Origin: Nemertoderma westbladi
Lineage: Eukaryota; Xenacoelomorpha; Nemertodermatida; Nemertodermatidae
Length of the DNA: 64,000 bases
Direction of reading: 5' to 3'
NCBI GenBank assembly: GCA_032718475.1
Contig: JAUCBJ010007275.1
Span: forward strand, 1 to 64,000
Under the pieces are notes generated by a model. It worked only from the letters and a program-made list of their open reading frames with translations, was not told where the DNA came from and ran no database searches. Shown piece by piece: positions 42,190 to 52,748 of this stretch (position 1 is its first letter; each line of letters starts with the position of its first letter). Made by a program: the position numbers and the translations under genes.

Positions 42190-44500
42190 ACACAGTGTTA
42201 TTGCTCTGAAGCGAGCAGTTTAGTTATGGCGTTTTTAAATAAATTTACTGAATTAGCGTTTCGTAAAGAAGAAGGCAGGGTGTTCAAGACCTCTGGTGCG
42301 CGCACTCTGATTGATTGTCTAGCAATCTCAAGGCGTGTGCGTGGTACCATATAGTTATTATTGGCTGCCGATCGCGTTTGGTGTTCATGTGTTGTTGATA
42401 TGAGAGTGAGTAGAGAAGGGAATATGTCAGATGGTAATAGTTTATGTATGTAGCTGTAGCTTAGTATTGTTATCTGTTTTATACTAGAACGCCATCAAGA
42501 TGGCTTTAAACGAACCTGTCTTACACAGACTCCAAGAAACAGATGGGATTGGAAGATGCAAACCAAGAATGACTTGCATCAACCAAAAAACTGCCTCCCA
42601 TCTAATGTAATACACATTCGCCTAGGCAAACAAATCATAATCACAATTACTACGATGATGTGTGAAATGGTATCCATATCCGCAACCTGAGAAACGGCCC
42701 AAAAGAGCAGTTTATTCTGCGGAGGGGTCTTTTCTGTATTAGATAAATAAAATAAAGAACACTATAATTACAGTATTTATACCTGATACATTCTCAGTTA
42801 GCCTAATAAAAACATCGGAGCAACCAATATAATGTACATGTACAAGCATCCTATGAAAGTTTGTGAAATGTTCCCTTAAGTCTACCCAACAGCCGTTGGT
42901 ACCCGGCTGGCAGCCACCCTGGTTCAGTTTTATGGTTTTGTTAGTTTAATCGACAGCTGTTGTAAACGTCCCAGATATACAAAACCTACTAAGCCTTTGC
43001 ATTACAATTGAGCTTAGCCTAAGTCGATGACAGTATTATAACGATGACAATTAGGCCCTATAGATACATACGATATATAAATGATGTACTGCTTGACATT
43101 ACACTAACTGGCTGAATAGAGATAGAACTATAATAATACGTTTGGCATTCTGTCAGATTTCAGTAGTAAGTAACCTCATAATAATTGCTAAATATCAATC
43201 ACCTGAAAAACATTTCAAGCAAGGGAGTTGTGGGTATTTAATTTCGCGTTCAATAATGTTGAAAATATGCAAATATTTCGAATATCGCACTTCGAATCGT
43301 TCCCAACTTTTTTATTCAACAACTAGACAACAATTGATAAATACTTGCGTTTACAATTTTACAATGCATGCAAGTGGTTTCAAGCCATTTGGTGAACATA
43401 CATAGTGAGTGATATATATAGGTAAATATATCCATCGTGTTTTTGCCGGCCTCAGCTTTAGACAAAAACTACCCAGTCTAAAGACAGGTTCGTTATAAAT
43501 AGATCGTATTGTAAGTGGAGTGAAGTCTGTGTTGCCTTTTGATACGACAATATTCTGGGCTCTCTGTTGCAGTTTGTGCAAGGTTGAAACATTAGTAGTG
43601 AGTTTGTCTGTTGGTTTTCGTCGCTTATGTCGATGTCTGTAGTGTTTGTTTGTAGGTCTGTTGGTGTCGGTGTTTATGGTTTTATACGATTTTGCTGCCC
43701 ACACAGTATTGCAGTACATCAGATACGGAGCTATCATCGTATTGTATAATACTATTAATGTTTTTGATGTGACCCACAATTTTTTATTTTATTTATTATG
43801 CCAATATTACGACTGATTTTGATACGTAGATAGTCACAGTGATTTTTCCAAGTCAGGTGTTCATCAATGTTGACACCCAGGAATTTGATAACTTTTTGTC
43901 GCTTAATTGTATTTCCGTTAATTGTTACAGCAGGTAGTGTGTTTAAGTCTAGCATTTTGTTTTGAGTTCGAAAAATAATGAAATTAGATTTTTTTATATT
44001 TAGAGACAGTCGGTTCAGTTGAAACCACTTTGTTAGTTTATCCAACTCATTGTTAATATCTGTAATCAGTGAGTTTAGGTCTGCACTGGATTTAAACATA
44101 TTCGTATCGTCAGCGTACAAAATGAATTTAGAAATGTTGGATACTGAGGGTAGGTCATTACAGTAGATTATAAATAACAAAGGGCTCAGAAGCGACCCTT
44201 GTGGTAATCCTATTACAATTGTGGAGTACTTTGATTGCGCTGTACCTACTGTCAGACTGTAACATATTGCACTCGATCTGTAAGGTAACTTGTGATCCAG
44301 ACCAGCGCTGTATCAGTTATCCCGTAGCGTTGTAGTTTCTGTATCAGTATTTTGTGGTTAACTGTGTCGAAGGCTTTAGATAAATCCAAAGACACTCCGA
44401 CACAGTATTCACCCTTGTCTAATGCGTCTGTGATGTTTTCTAGTAAGGTGAGTAAGGCATGCTGTGTAGAGCGTTTATTTCTGAAACCAAATTGATCAGG
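42190..44500 (-). pseudogene. CR1/Jockey-like LINE reverse transcriptase, 5'-truncated and interrupted
   Basis: In order on the minus strand: FGFRN and ST.HALLTL-like sequence near 44,490; SLDLSKAFDTVNHK near 44,370; LPQGS / PLLFIIYCNDLPS near 44,170-44,210; FILYADDTNMF (RT active site) near 44,110; and FLGVNIDEHLTWKNH near 43,850. The distal end appears at 42,206-42,480 with a LP..LR motif, N-rich linker and NLFKNAITKLL, typical of CR1-type C-termini. Between 42,480 and about 43,500 the sequence does not fit, so an insertion or rearrangement separates the parts. At least one frameshift is present (near 44,200). Confidence 0.8.
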
Positions 44501-44888
44501 TGTAAGGATTGCCTGTCTAACTTTGCTTGTCTAACTGCTTGCCTAACTAGTACTCAACGGGTGTTTGAAAAAGGTGGACTGGCAGACTGGACACAGAAAA
44601 CATGGATAACGGACAGACCAATCAGAAACGTATTATGCAAAGCAGTTTGTAGCAAAAAAAAGGTGGACTGGACAGGACACATGCACAAAAACATAGATAA
44701 TAGCTGAATAGTCTGACCAATCAGAAACGTATTAAAGCAATGCTATTTATTAGTGATTGGACTGTCCACCTTTTTCAGGTTTCAATTATCTATCTACAGT
44801 ATAATGGGCAGATGGGCATGCTCTGGAAGCAGCTACCCCCTCCCCCCCCCCCCCCCCGCCGCGCAGATTGTCCCCCTATAGACTTACA
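44501..44888. other. Spacer with a C-rich run, no gene seen
   Basis: It holds a duplicated AAAAAGGTGGACTGG word and an uninterrupted run of 16 C (44,842-44,857). No gene features. Confidence 0.5.
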
Positions 44889-46723
44889 CCCAGTAAAAAA
44901 TCCACATGCGTAACGCATTCGTCCCACATGCAGCATTCGTAAAAGGTGCGTACAATGTTATTTAAGATTCGTGAAGCCTTCGTCGATGGTTCGTCAGTCC
45001 GAATAATTTAACGAATGCGTATATGATTCGTATCGCATGTGAGATTTCACTTGTAAATATATTCGTGGCTCATCATTCGTGGCACATGCGATACGAATGC
45101 TTCCACTCCACACAAAAAATAATTCGTGGTTCATTCGTTCGTGGCACATGCGATACGAATGCTTAGCCACGCCACGCTTAAAATTATTCGTGGTCCATTC
45201 GTGACGCATGCGATACGCATGCAAAGCACTCTCAATTGGAGTACCGTACAGACTGTAATACTGGCCAATCACCATTCGGCAAATAATCGAACATAGTGTT
45301 ATTAGTTAGTAGCTCTCCCCCTTTGTTACCAGTCAGCCAGTCCCATGTACTTTTACTATATATTATTTAATGGGTTGCCCAGTAATTCTTAACACCCGTT
45401 TATTATTTTGGTTCCCCATTATTTTGGTATGTAAACCTGTTCCCTTTACCAACATGCTTGATATACTGTAATAATGTAAAGGTAGGCTAGGTGAGATAAA
45501 TAATGACAACATAAAACTACTGTATTAACATAAGGAACTACAGTATGTAGGCATACTTATAGTATGTAGGCACACACCCCCCCCCCCCCCCCCCCCCCAC
45601 CCGTAGTTTTAGCCCCTGTACAGTAGTACTATTTCCCAAAGTTATTACAGTAGTTTTATGTTGTCATTATTTATCTCACCTGGCCTACAGTACAGTACCA
45701 AATACATATTATAAAGCATGTGGCATTTTTATTAAATTGTACGTGTGTATGGTGATATTCTCACACAGTTTCTTAGGCCTCCAGGTCGAATTTGTTTAAT
45801 TCGCTATAAAACGCCATTAAAAAGTCTACTGATATACTGTAGCAGTTAATTACCGGTAACTGCTACAGTAGGATCTACACTTATTAATGGTAAAAAAACC
45901 TTACAGACAAAATAGATCAAAGGCATACATTTTATGAGATGCATCAACATAATTTCAATGTTTTTTTACTATATTCTAGAATATTAATTCGCTTTTTTTC
46001 GATAATAAGTAATAAAATATATATATAATAATAATAAAAATATATATATAATAATAATAAAAATATATATAATAATAAAATAATATAATATAATATAATA
46101 ATAAAATAATATAATATAATATAATAATAAAATAATATAATAATAAAATATCATAAAAAATAATAAACCATCAATAATAATTAATAAGATTAATTATAAG
46201 CTTGAAATTAATATTTTAGATAATAAAATCATCAGAACTATAACGATTTACGTCTGAAATTGCGTGCTCTTGAATTATATCTGAACATTTTTTTTGGGAA
46301 ATTGAAAATGGCTTTCATATTCGATTCGGAATATATCAAGTATATTCAAAAAAATAATATAAAATGGACACGTTTTAACAGTTGTAAACTGTTAAAACTA
46401 TGTAAACTGTAGCGAAATAATAAAAAAAAATAAAAATCCTGCGGTAAACATTCGTAAAGCGTGGGAAACATTCGTATATAACATGCGGGACGCATTCGTA
46501 TAGTGTGCGGGAAACATTCGTATAAGATTAGGGACGCATTCGTAGAATGTGCGGGATTCGAATAAGGTTCGTATTACATTCGATATGCGAATAAAGGATG
46601 CGTATTTGGTTCGGTTTTCGCATTCGTATCGCATGGTTCATCTATGTAACATTTCAGAATGCGTTACGAATGCGTGAAATATGCGCCATTCCCATGCGTT
46701 ACGAATGCTGATTTTTTACTGGG
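44889..46723. mobile_element. TIR element with dense CATTCGT subterminal motifs
   Basis: It is about 1.83 kb with inverted ends CCCAGTAAAAAATC. The first 350 and last 290 bases are packed with variants of GCATTCGTA...GCATG, facing inward or outward, perhaps 20 copies in all. The interior contains a 41-nt inverted repeat (45,483-45,523 / 45,647-45,687, one mismatch) around a run of 22 C (45,577-45,598), and an AT microsatellite. No transposase and no clear target duplication; superfamily unknown. Confidence 0.7.
46018..46160. repeat. AT microsatellite (ATA/ATAATAAAAT)n
   Basis: Simple-sequence repeat of TATA, ATAATA and AATAATATAAT words inside the CATTCGT element. Confidence 0.9.
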
Positions 46724-47255
46724 CAGTATAATAATTGTAGGTCTAACGTCTGAACGTACCGTACAGCACTTTAACTTGGATTTATTGCAGTATTGCATTA
46801 GGCCTTATTGCTTATGGCCTCTTACTTATTCTGATATGGCAGTGATTTTTTTTGTCCTTTTATTTGACTTTTTTTGTGCATAATGAATGTGCATAACGAA
46901 TTGTGCATAATGACTTTTGTTGTCCCTTTAATGACTTTTGTTGTCCTTTTAATGACTTTTTATGTATGTATTTCTTAAAACTGTCAGACTGCTGATTTCT
47001 GGACTGTCAGACAGTTGATTTCAACATGCGTATGCCACAACATTCAAAATTTGCTGATTTCTGGTCTGTCGGACAGTTGGTTTCACTATGCCTGTGCCAA
47101 AACAATCCATGATTCCATGATTCATAGTCTATGAGATAGATTTCCATATGCGCCTGTGGTAAAAGACTCTAAAATTTAATAGTTTGTGGTTGTTGTCGAT
47201 AATCGATTACCACATGATGTAGCAAAACACTCATTTTATAGCCAAAAACAATTAC
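46724..47255. other. Intergenic DNA with diverged tandem words
   Basis: A TGACTTTTGTTGTCC word is repeated near 46,910-46,960. A diverged pair around GCTGATTTCTGG follows near 47,000-47,090. No gene seen. Confidence 0.5.
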
Positions 47256-47780
47256 CAATTGATGGAAAGGAGCAGGTTAAGGCCGGATTTTTTTAACCAA
47301 AACAATAAACAGTCACTTTACCAAATGAAGGAAAGGAGCAGGTTACAGAGGCGGGCCTTTCTAACCAAAACAATAAACGATCATTTAACTAATTGAGGGA
47401 AACGAGCAGGTTACAGAGGCGGGATTTTCTAACCAAAACAATAAACAGTCACTTTACCAAATCAGGGAAAGGAGCAGGTTACAGAGACGGGATTTTCTAT
47501 CCAAAACAATAAACGATAACATTACCAATTGAGAGAAAGGAGCAGGTTACAGAGGCGGGATTTCCTAACCAAAACAATAAACGATCACTTAACTAATTGA
47601 GGGAAAGGGGTAGGTTACAGAGGCGGGATTTTCTAACCAAAACAATAAACAGTCACTTTACAAAATGAAAGAAATGAGCAGGTTACAGAGGCGGGCCTTT
47701 CTAACCAAAACAATAAACGGTCACTTTACCATATCAGGGAAAGGAGCAGGTTAGAGAGGCGGGATTTTCTAACCAAAACA
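47256..47780 (+). repeat. Tandem repeat, 68-bp unit, about 8 copies
   Basis: Each unit carries GGAAAGGAGCAGGTTACAG, then GCGGGATTTTCTAACC, then AAAACAATAAAC. Unit starts fall about 68 bp apart from 47,256. Single copies of the same segment occur at 3.95 kb and, reversed, at 39.55 kb and 49.1 kb, two of them inside the GACGCAAA MITE. The array therefore looks like local amplification of an internal MITE segment. Confidence 0.9.
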
Positions 47781-47895
47781 ACCGGTCAGCCGGTAGGCCT
47801 ACCAGTACCGCATTTAAATGGTTGGCTACACAGTAGGCCTACAGCAGTACCGGTGCCGGTACCGGTACTAAAATACCTAAAATACCTGCTTTATA

Positions 47896-48645
47896 CAGTA
47901 CAGGCCACCAGAAAACGCAGATTTGTACAATTGTGAACACATTTTATCAAATGTGTACCAGTGTAATGTAATGTTGTTGAACGGGACAATTGAACATAAT
48001 TGAACATAACTGAATTGGCAACAACCAAAATTTTTTCGCCAAAGGATACAATTGAATACTTTTGAAACGCTTAGTAATCTGGAAACTCTCTGTAGTTTGC
48101 CGCTAGCTGTTACTCACTGCAGCTGGAAATGCGATAAGGATATTGTTTACCTTTATAGTGTGCGGTTAATAGTGTCTAGTAGGCAGGCCTATAGTTAGTG
48201 ATGTTAAGGCATCTTCTGGTGTTTCTCTGTGCCCTCTCGGTGTCAGACTAATGGCGCGACATCTCCCTGCACTAAATTAATTATTCAATGGTCTAGGCTC
48301 CTCTATCCATATACCCATCCACTCCATGAACATTAACATTGTGCGGTTAGTAGTGTCTATATACACTCCATGAACCTCCATGTGGTCTTGTATGTAGTTC
48401 TCTCTCTACCAATACAGCCCATGTCCGCAATGTTACGCCCTGGGGGCTCTCTCATCTACCTGATATCAGACATACAGTACATTCGCACCACACACAAAGC
48501 CTTTGTCGGTCCCAGCAAGTCAGCCTCCTGATGTGTGATCTAGAAGATAACTCGCCATAACCTGCCAATCAGATGACTTGAACAACAAATGTGTTCACAT
48601 GTGATCACATTGGATGAAATCTGCTTTTTCTGGTGGCTTGTACTG
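47896..48645 (-). mobile_element. Non-autonomous Tc1/mariner-type element, copy 2
   Basis: It is 750 bp, flanked by TA on both sides, with ends CAGTACAGGCCACCAGAAAA and a slightly diverged complement on the right. It is inverted relative to the copy at 15,659-16,396. Internal differences are small insertions, including a duplicated ACTCCATGAAC segment. No transposase. Confidence 0.8.
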
Positions 48646-48687
48646 TACCTACATCTGTACATGCAATACTGCAAAATAGTGCTCTAT

Positions 48688-48892
48688 ATACTAATACCGG
48701 TACTGATAGCCAGAGCGAACAGCAGTAGAGAAACCGGTAGCATGGAACCTAACGGTAAATATCTGGAGGACATAAAAAGTAAAAAAAAAACTAATACCGG
48801 TACTGATAGCCTGAGAGAACAGCAGTAGAGAAACCGGTAGCATGGAACCTAACGGTAGATTTCTGGAGGACATAAAAAGTAAAAAAAAGGAC
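48688..48892. repeat. Tandem duplication, about 105-bp unit, 2 copies
   Basis: Two near-identical copies begin CTAATACCGGTACTGATAGC and end in poly-A with GGACATAAAAAGTAAAAAA. The differences are a few substitutions. Confidence 0.85.
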
Positions 48893-49015
48893 AAAAAAGG
48901 ATTTAAACGGACAATAAAAATTATTGCGTTCTGTTATTAGGTTTCACTATTACGGCAGTACTGAAGTTTACAGATAAGGGGGGAACCTGGACGCAATAAA
49001 AATTAATCCCTCCTC

Positions 49016-49210
49016 CAGGGGGAAATTCGACGCAAATAACAGCTAATTATCCTCAAAAATAAAACTGTAACCTGTTCTATTATGCTTAGTTTATTGTTTT
49101 GGTTAAAATAACGTGCCACTGTAACCTGCTCCTTTCCCTAAATTGAGAATTTAACATTGATGCGGGATATTAATTCGCCAAGGCAGGTTTTGCGTCCAGT
49201 TTTCCCCCTG
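49016..49210 (-). mobile_element. Small MITE-like element, GACGCAAA family, copy 2
   Basis: It is 195 bp, the reverse-complement relative of 3,869-4,063, with ends near CAGGGGGAAA and the GACGCAAA core. It holds one unit of the 68-bp array sequence. Confidence 0.65.
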
Positions 49211-50509
49211 TCTCGAAGTTTTTATCTAAATTCCAGGAAGTGCTATGCATATTGCTGCAGTAGTATTTTTTTTGAGGGATTATGTAAAAGCTTTTGCGGA
49301 TATAATCAGTCCCCTTGCCCGCAAAGTACCGTGTGGGTGTTTTAACGGACATAAAAGTTGTTCTTCTATATGTGTGCTTTGGAGGACATGGCAAGACACA
49401 AAACCCGCAATGCGTCAAATCCTCTAGCACAGTGTAGCCTTGATGATTCAGATTACGACATCTAACAGCTGGTTGCTGTCATGGAAACGGCCGTTGGACA
49501 CATGGTTCTTTGTTCAGCTTAACAGCCAATCAGAGCGATTTTTACTTTAGACGTGGAGATATTCTACAGATCGTACTAGGTGTGTTCAGTCTTACAGTGT
49601 TAGAGTTTTGTTGTTTCTATCTAGGCCAAGAACACCGGCTCTGGAGTAAAATTGTTTTCAGACTTTAGAAGAAACATTAGTAGGCTTAGATTATAGAGCG
49701 TATAACTGTTATCAGCGGTACAGTCTTACAGTACCAATCATATCATATCTTAACCTACCGTCTTAATGCTTTTACTGTTGTCATTATTTGTATCAGTTGG
49801 TTGAATATTATTACTTGGAAAACATCGATAAATAACCCAAATTTCCCAATTTTCTTGATACACTACAGGTTAGAGAGACAGGTTACATATAGCGATTGCG
49901 ACTTATATTATCGTGGTTTGTAGTGAATTTAATGCTATTTGATAAGCACTACATGAGTCAATTGCTGTTCTCTTTATGTATGATAAAATTCATTGACGGT
50001 CGGCAGATTAGTGTGCAGTATTGTGCGGTACCGGTAGTGTGCATGATTGTGGCTGATAACTAAGCATTTCCTAAAGAATGCGCCTCATACGTGAATCATA
50101 AGCCTTCCCGTCTCACCGTTGTGTTTAGTATAAGTCATATCTCTGTTTACCTAGATAGAGCGCCACGTCCTAAAGGAACTGTTAATATTTCCCGAAAGTG
50201 AATAATATTCGTCAGAAATTATTTATTAACGATCAATCGAATAATACAGTAAGCTTACACTGCAATAAAATCTAAGCCCTCCGAATCCAGTCTCCCGGGT
50301 AAATCCAGCGGGTGAATGGACGCGCACTAGGCTGGCTTCGGCTAATGTTGTGTTTATTGGTATTAAATACTTGTCATATGTTAAAGTCTATTTATAAACC
50401 AAAAGATATATAAATTTTGGCAGGTTAAACTGCTAAAGGTCTTCAAAAGCGCGTACAATAACAGTTATCTTCTTTATTGCAGTAAGCAATAAAGTTGAAA
50501 GTACCGGTC
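49211..50509. other. Intergenic DNA, no gene seen
   Basis: No recognisable coding or RNA feature. The 86-residue minus frame at 49,170-49,430 only shares a short peptide with the MITE copy at 3.9 kb. Confidence 0.5.
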
Positions 50510-50695
50510 GACCGGTAAACCTGAACCGGTACTGCTGTAGGTCCGTAGGCCCAACTGCCAGAAACGGTACTGCTGTAGGTCCGTAGGCCCAACTGCTTGA
50601 ACCGGTACTGCTGTAGGTCCGTAGGCCCAACTGCCAGAATCGGTACTGCTGTAGGTCTGCAGGCCCAACTGTCCTAACCGGTACTTCCAGTATAA
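50510..50695. repeat. Tandem repeat, about 40-bp unit, about 4.5 copies
   Basis: The unit is built from AACCGGTACTGCTGTAGGTC and CGTAGGCCCAACTGC. Small substitutions separate the copies. Confidence 0.9.
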
Positions 50696-50867
50696 GTACA
50701 TTAGTATTATTCGATTTTGATTATTGTATACCGGTAGGTCTTAGTACTTAATCAGGGAACAGCCGCCCTGGTTTTTTATTGACATTTTACTTATTTCTGT
50801 CGGTTTTATTTACATGTAAGTTAATATTGAGCAGAAGACGTGTAAGTCTGCTCAGATTGTTCAGATA

Positions 50868-51450
50868 ATTGTAGGCTGGACTGTTGTCGGACTGTTGTTG
50901 GGTCTGGAGAGATTGCGGCGTATGTAGAGTCTGTCCGATAAAGTGCCAGTTAGTAAGTTGGGGCATCTTGAGTTGTAAGGTCAACCCCCTCCTAAAGAAT
51001 AAGTCGTACTACCGTGTTAGAACGCATACTAACTAACCATTTTGGAATCTGCATATACTGTAGTTTATTTAGGCTTGATAGTAGTCTACCAGCATTTTAG
51101 CCTGTGTTTGTTTGTGTGGTCTGTTCAGGTACCGTAATAGTTATTACTCAGATATTTTGTAGGCTGGATTGTTGTCTGGCTGTTGTTGGGTCTGGAGAGA
51201 TTGCGGCGTGTGTAGAGTCTGTCCGATAAAGTGCCAGTTAGTAAGTTGGGGCATCTTGAGTTGTAAGGTCAACCCCCTCCTAAAGAATAAGTCGTACTAC
51301 CGTGTTAGAACGCATACTAACTAACCATTTTGGAATCTGCACATACTGTAGTTTATTTAGGCTTGATGGTAGTCTGCCAGCGTTTGGTTTGTATTTTGTT
51401 TGAGTATTCTGTACGGGTAGCGTAATATTTATTGTTCAGAGTTTATGCGA
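50868..51450. repeat. Tandem duplication, about 290-bp unit, 2 copies
   Basis: The block beginning TGTAGGCTGGACTGTTGTC at about 50,870 recurs at about 51,160. It is almost identical for about 200 bp (TGCGGCGTATGTAGAGTCTG, TAAGTCGTACTACCG) and then diverges. It lies 1.3 kb upstream of the BEL/Pao gag and could be part of that element's LTR or leader. No downstream partner exists in the window. Confidence 0.85.
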
Positions 51451-52748
51451 TTATTCGAAACATTCATGTCCCCAAGTTTATTCCTACAGTAATTGTGCTT
51501 GTTACACATACCGTTGTAGTTAAATTAACCCCGGTACTACACGGGCTGCTTGGCGTAGGTAAAGACTGGTGACTTTGTGCTCCGGTCACTCCAGCAGATG
51601 CTGTGGTTCTTTTAACTGTTCAAGTATATTTAACTGCTAGTTATCTGTTTTTAATAAGTACTTGTACCTAATTTAGGGTTTGGTGTACAGTGCTTTCCGA
51701 GAGTAATTAGTGTGTAGGCAGTGTATTGTGTTGTAAAGTGGTTAATAGGCACGTTGGATCTGGTAGTCCGCGGTAATTAACTTCCAGGTAGGAACACTCC
51801 GTGATACATAACGTAGTACCTATAGCGATACGGCTATAGGTCGTCAGACGGTGGTATTTTTCCTATCTGGACAGCGCAACATATTTACTACTACTTATTA
51901 TTTTCAAATACCATAGTACCCTGTCCGTTGTAATAACCAGAATTCTAACCCTTTGTTAGGCTGGTTTGTAGACTTCCTGTAAAATTACCCTAAAATTTCG
52001 TACGTAATATTTTTGTTGTGTTTAGTTAGAGAATTAATCTCACCCGTATCGTAAGTAATTCGTAGATAAGTAACTTAGGAAGTAGAATTATCTGTTTTAG
52101 TGTCCAATAAGTAGCACTTCACTGAGAGCGCACAGCTTCTGTGTAGTGATTATTTCCCAGAAATAGTAACATCTATTTCAATATTGTAACAAAACCCCTC
52201 ATACGGGTATATATATATATATATATTATATATTATATAATCAACTCAAACGATTTATAAATAGTAGGCCTGCCATACAACAACTAGGTCTCAATATCAG
52301 TTGGACTACTGCTTAAGTAACGGTAATAAAGTAAGTTAAAGTAACCAAGTAACCCTAAAATTTCAGAAATTCAATTATTCTAAAATAATTGACATACCGG
52401 TATTTACCATAGGCTTATTATATTTATTTCTATAAATTTGGGCTGAAATCATACCGGTATTCTGTAATTAATTCTAGTTCATAATTATACTTATATATAC
52501 TATAAGTGTAAACTGCATACCGGTATTCACGATAGGCCTATTATATATTTATATATATATTTGTGCTAAAATTATATACCGGTATTCTGCGACAAACCTA
52601 GTCTACAATACTTATATATACTATAAGTGTATACCGGTATTCTAATATACTGTAATAAATTACCGGTACTAGGCCAACGGTCATACTGAATTACTAGACT
52701 TGCTTTAACTGTAACTATAGCAGTAAGCATTCAACTGTATAGCTAAGC
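51451..52748 (+). other. Probable leader or LTR region of the BEL/Pao element
   Basis: Non-coding, with AT-rich stretches and ATACCGGTATT words repeated several times (52,400-52,640). One perfect hairpin CCTATAGC / GCTATAGG lies at 51,819-51,840. No LTR boundary or primer-binding site could be fixed because no matching copy is present downstream. Confidence 0.45.
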
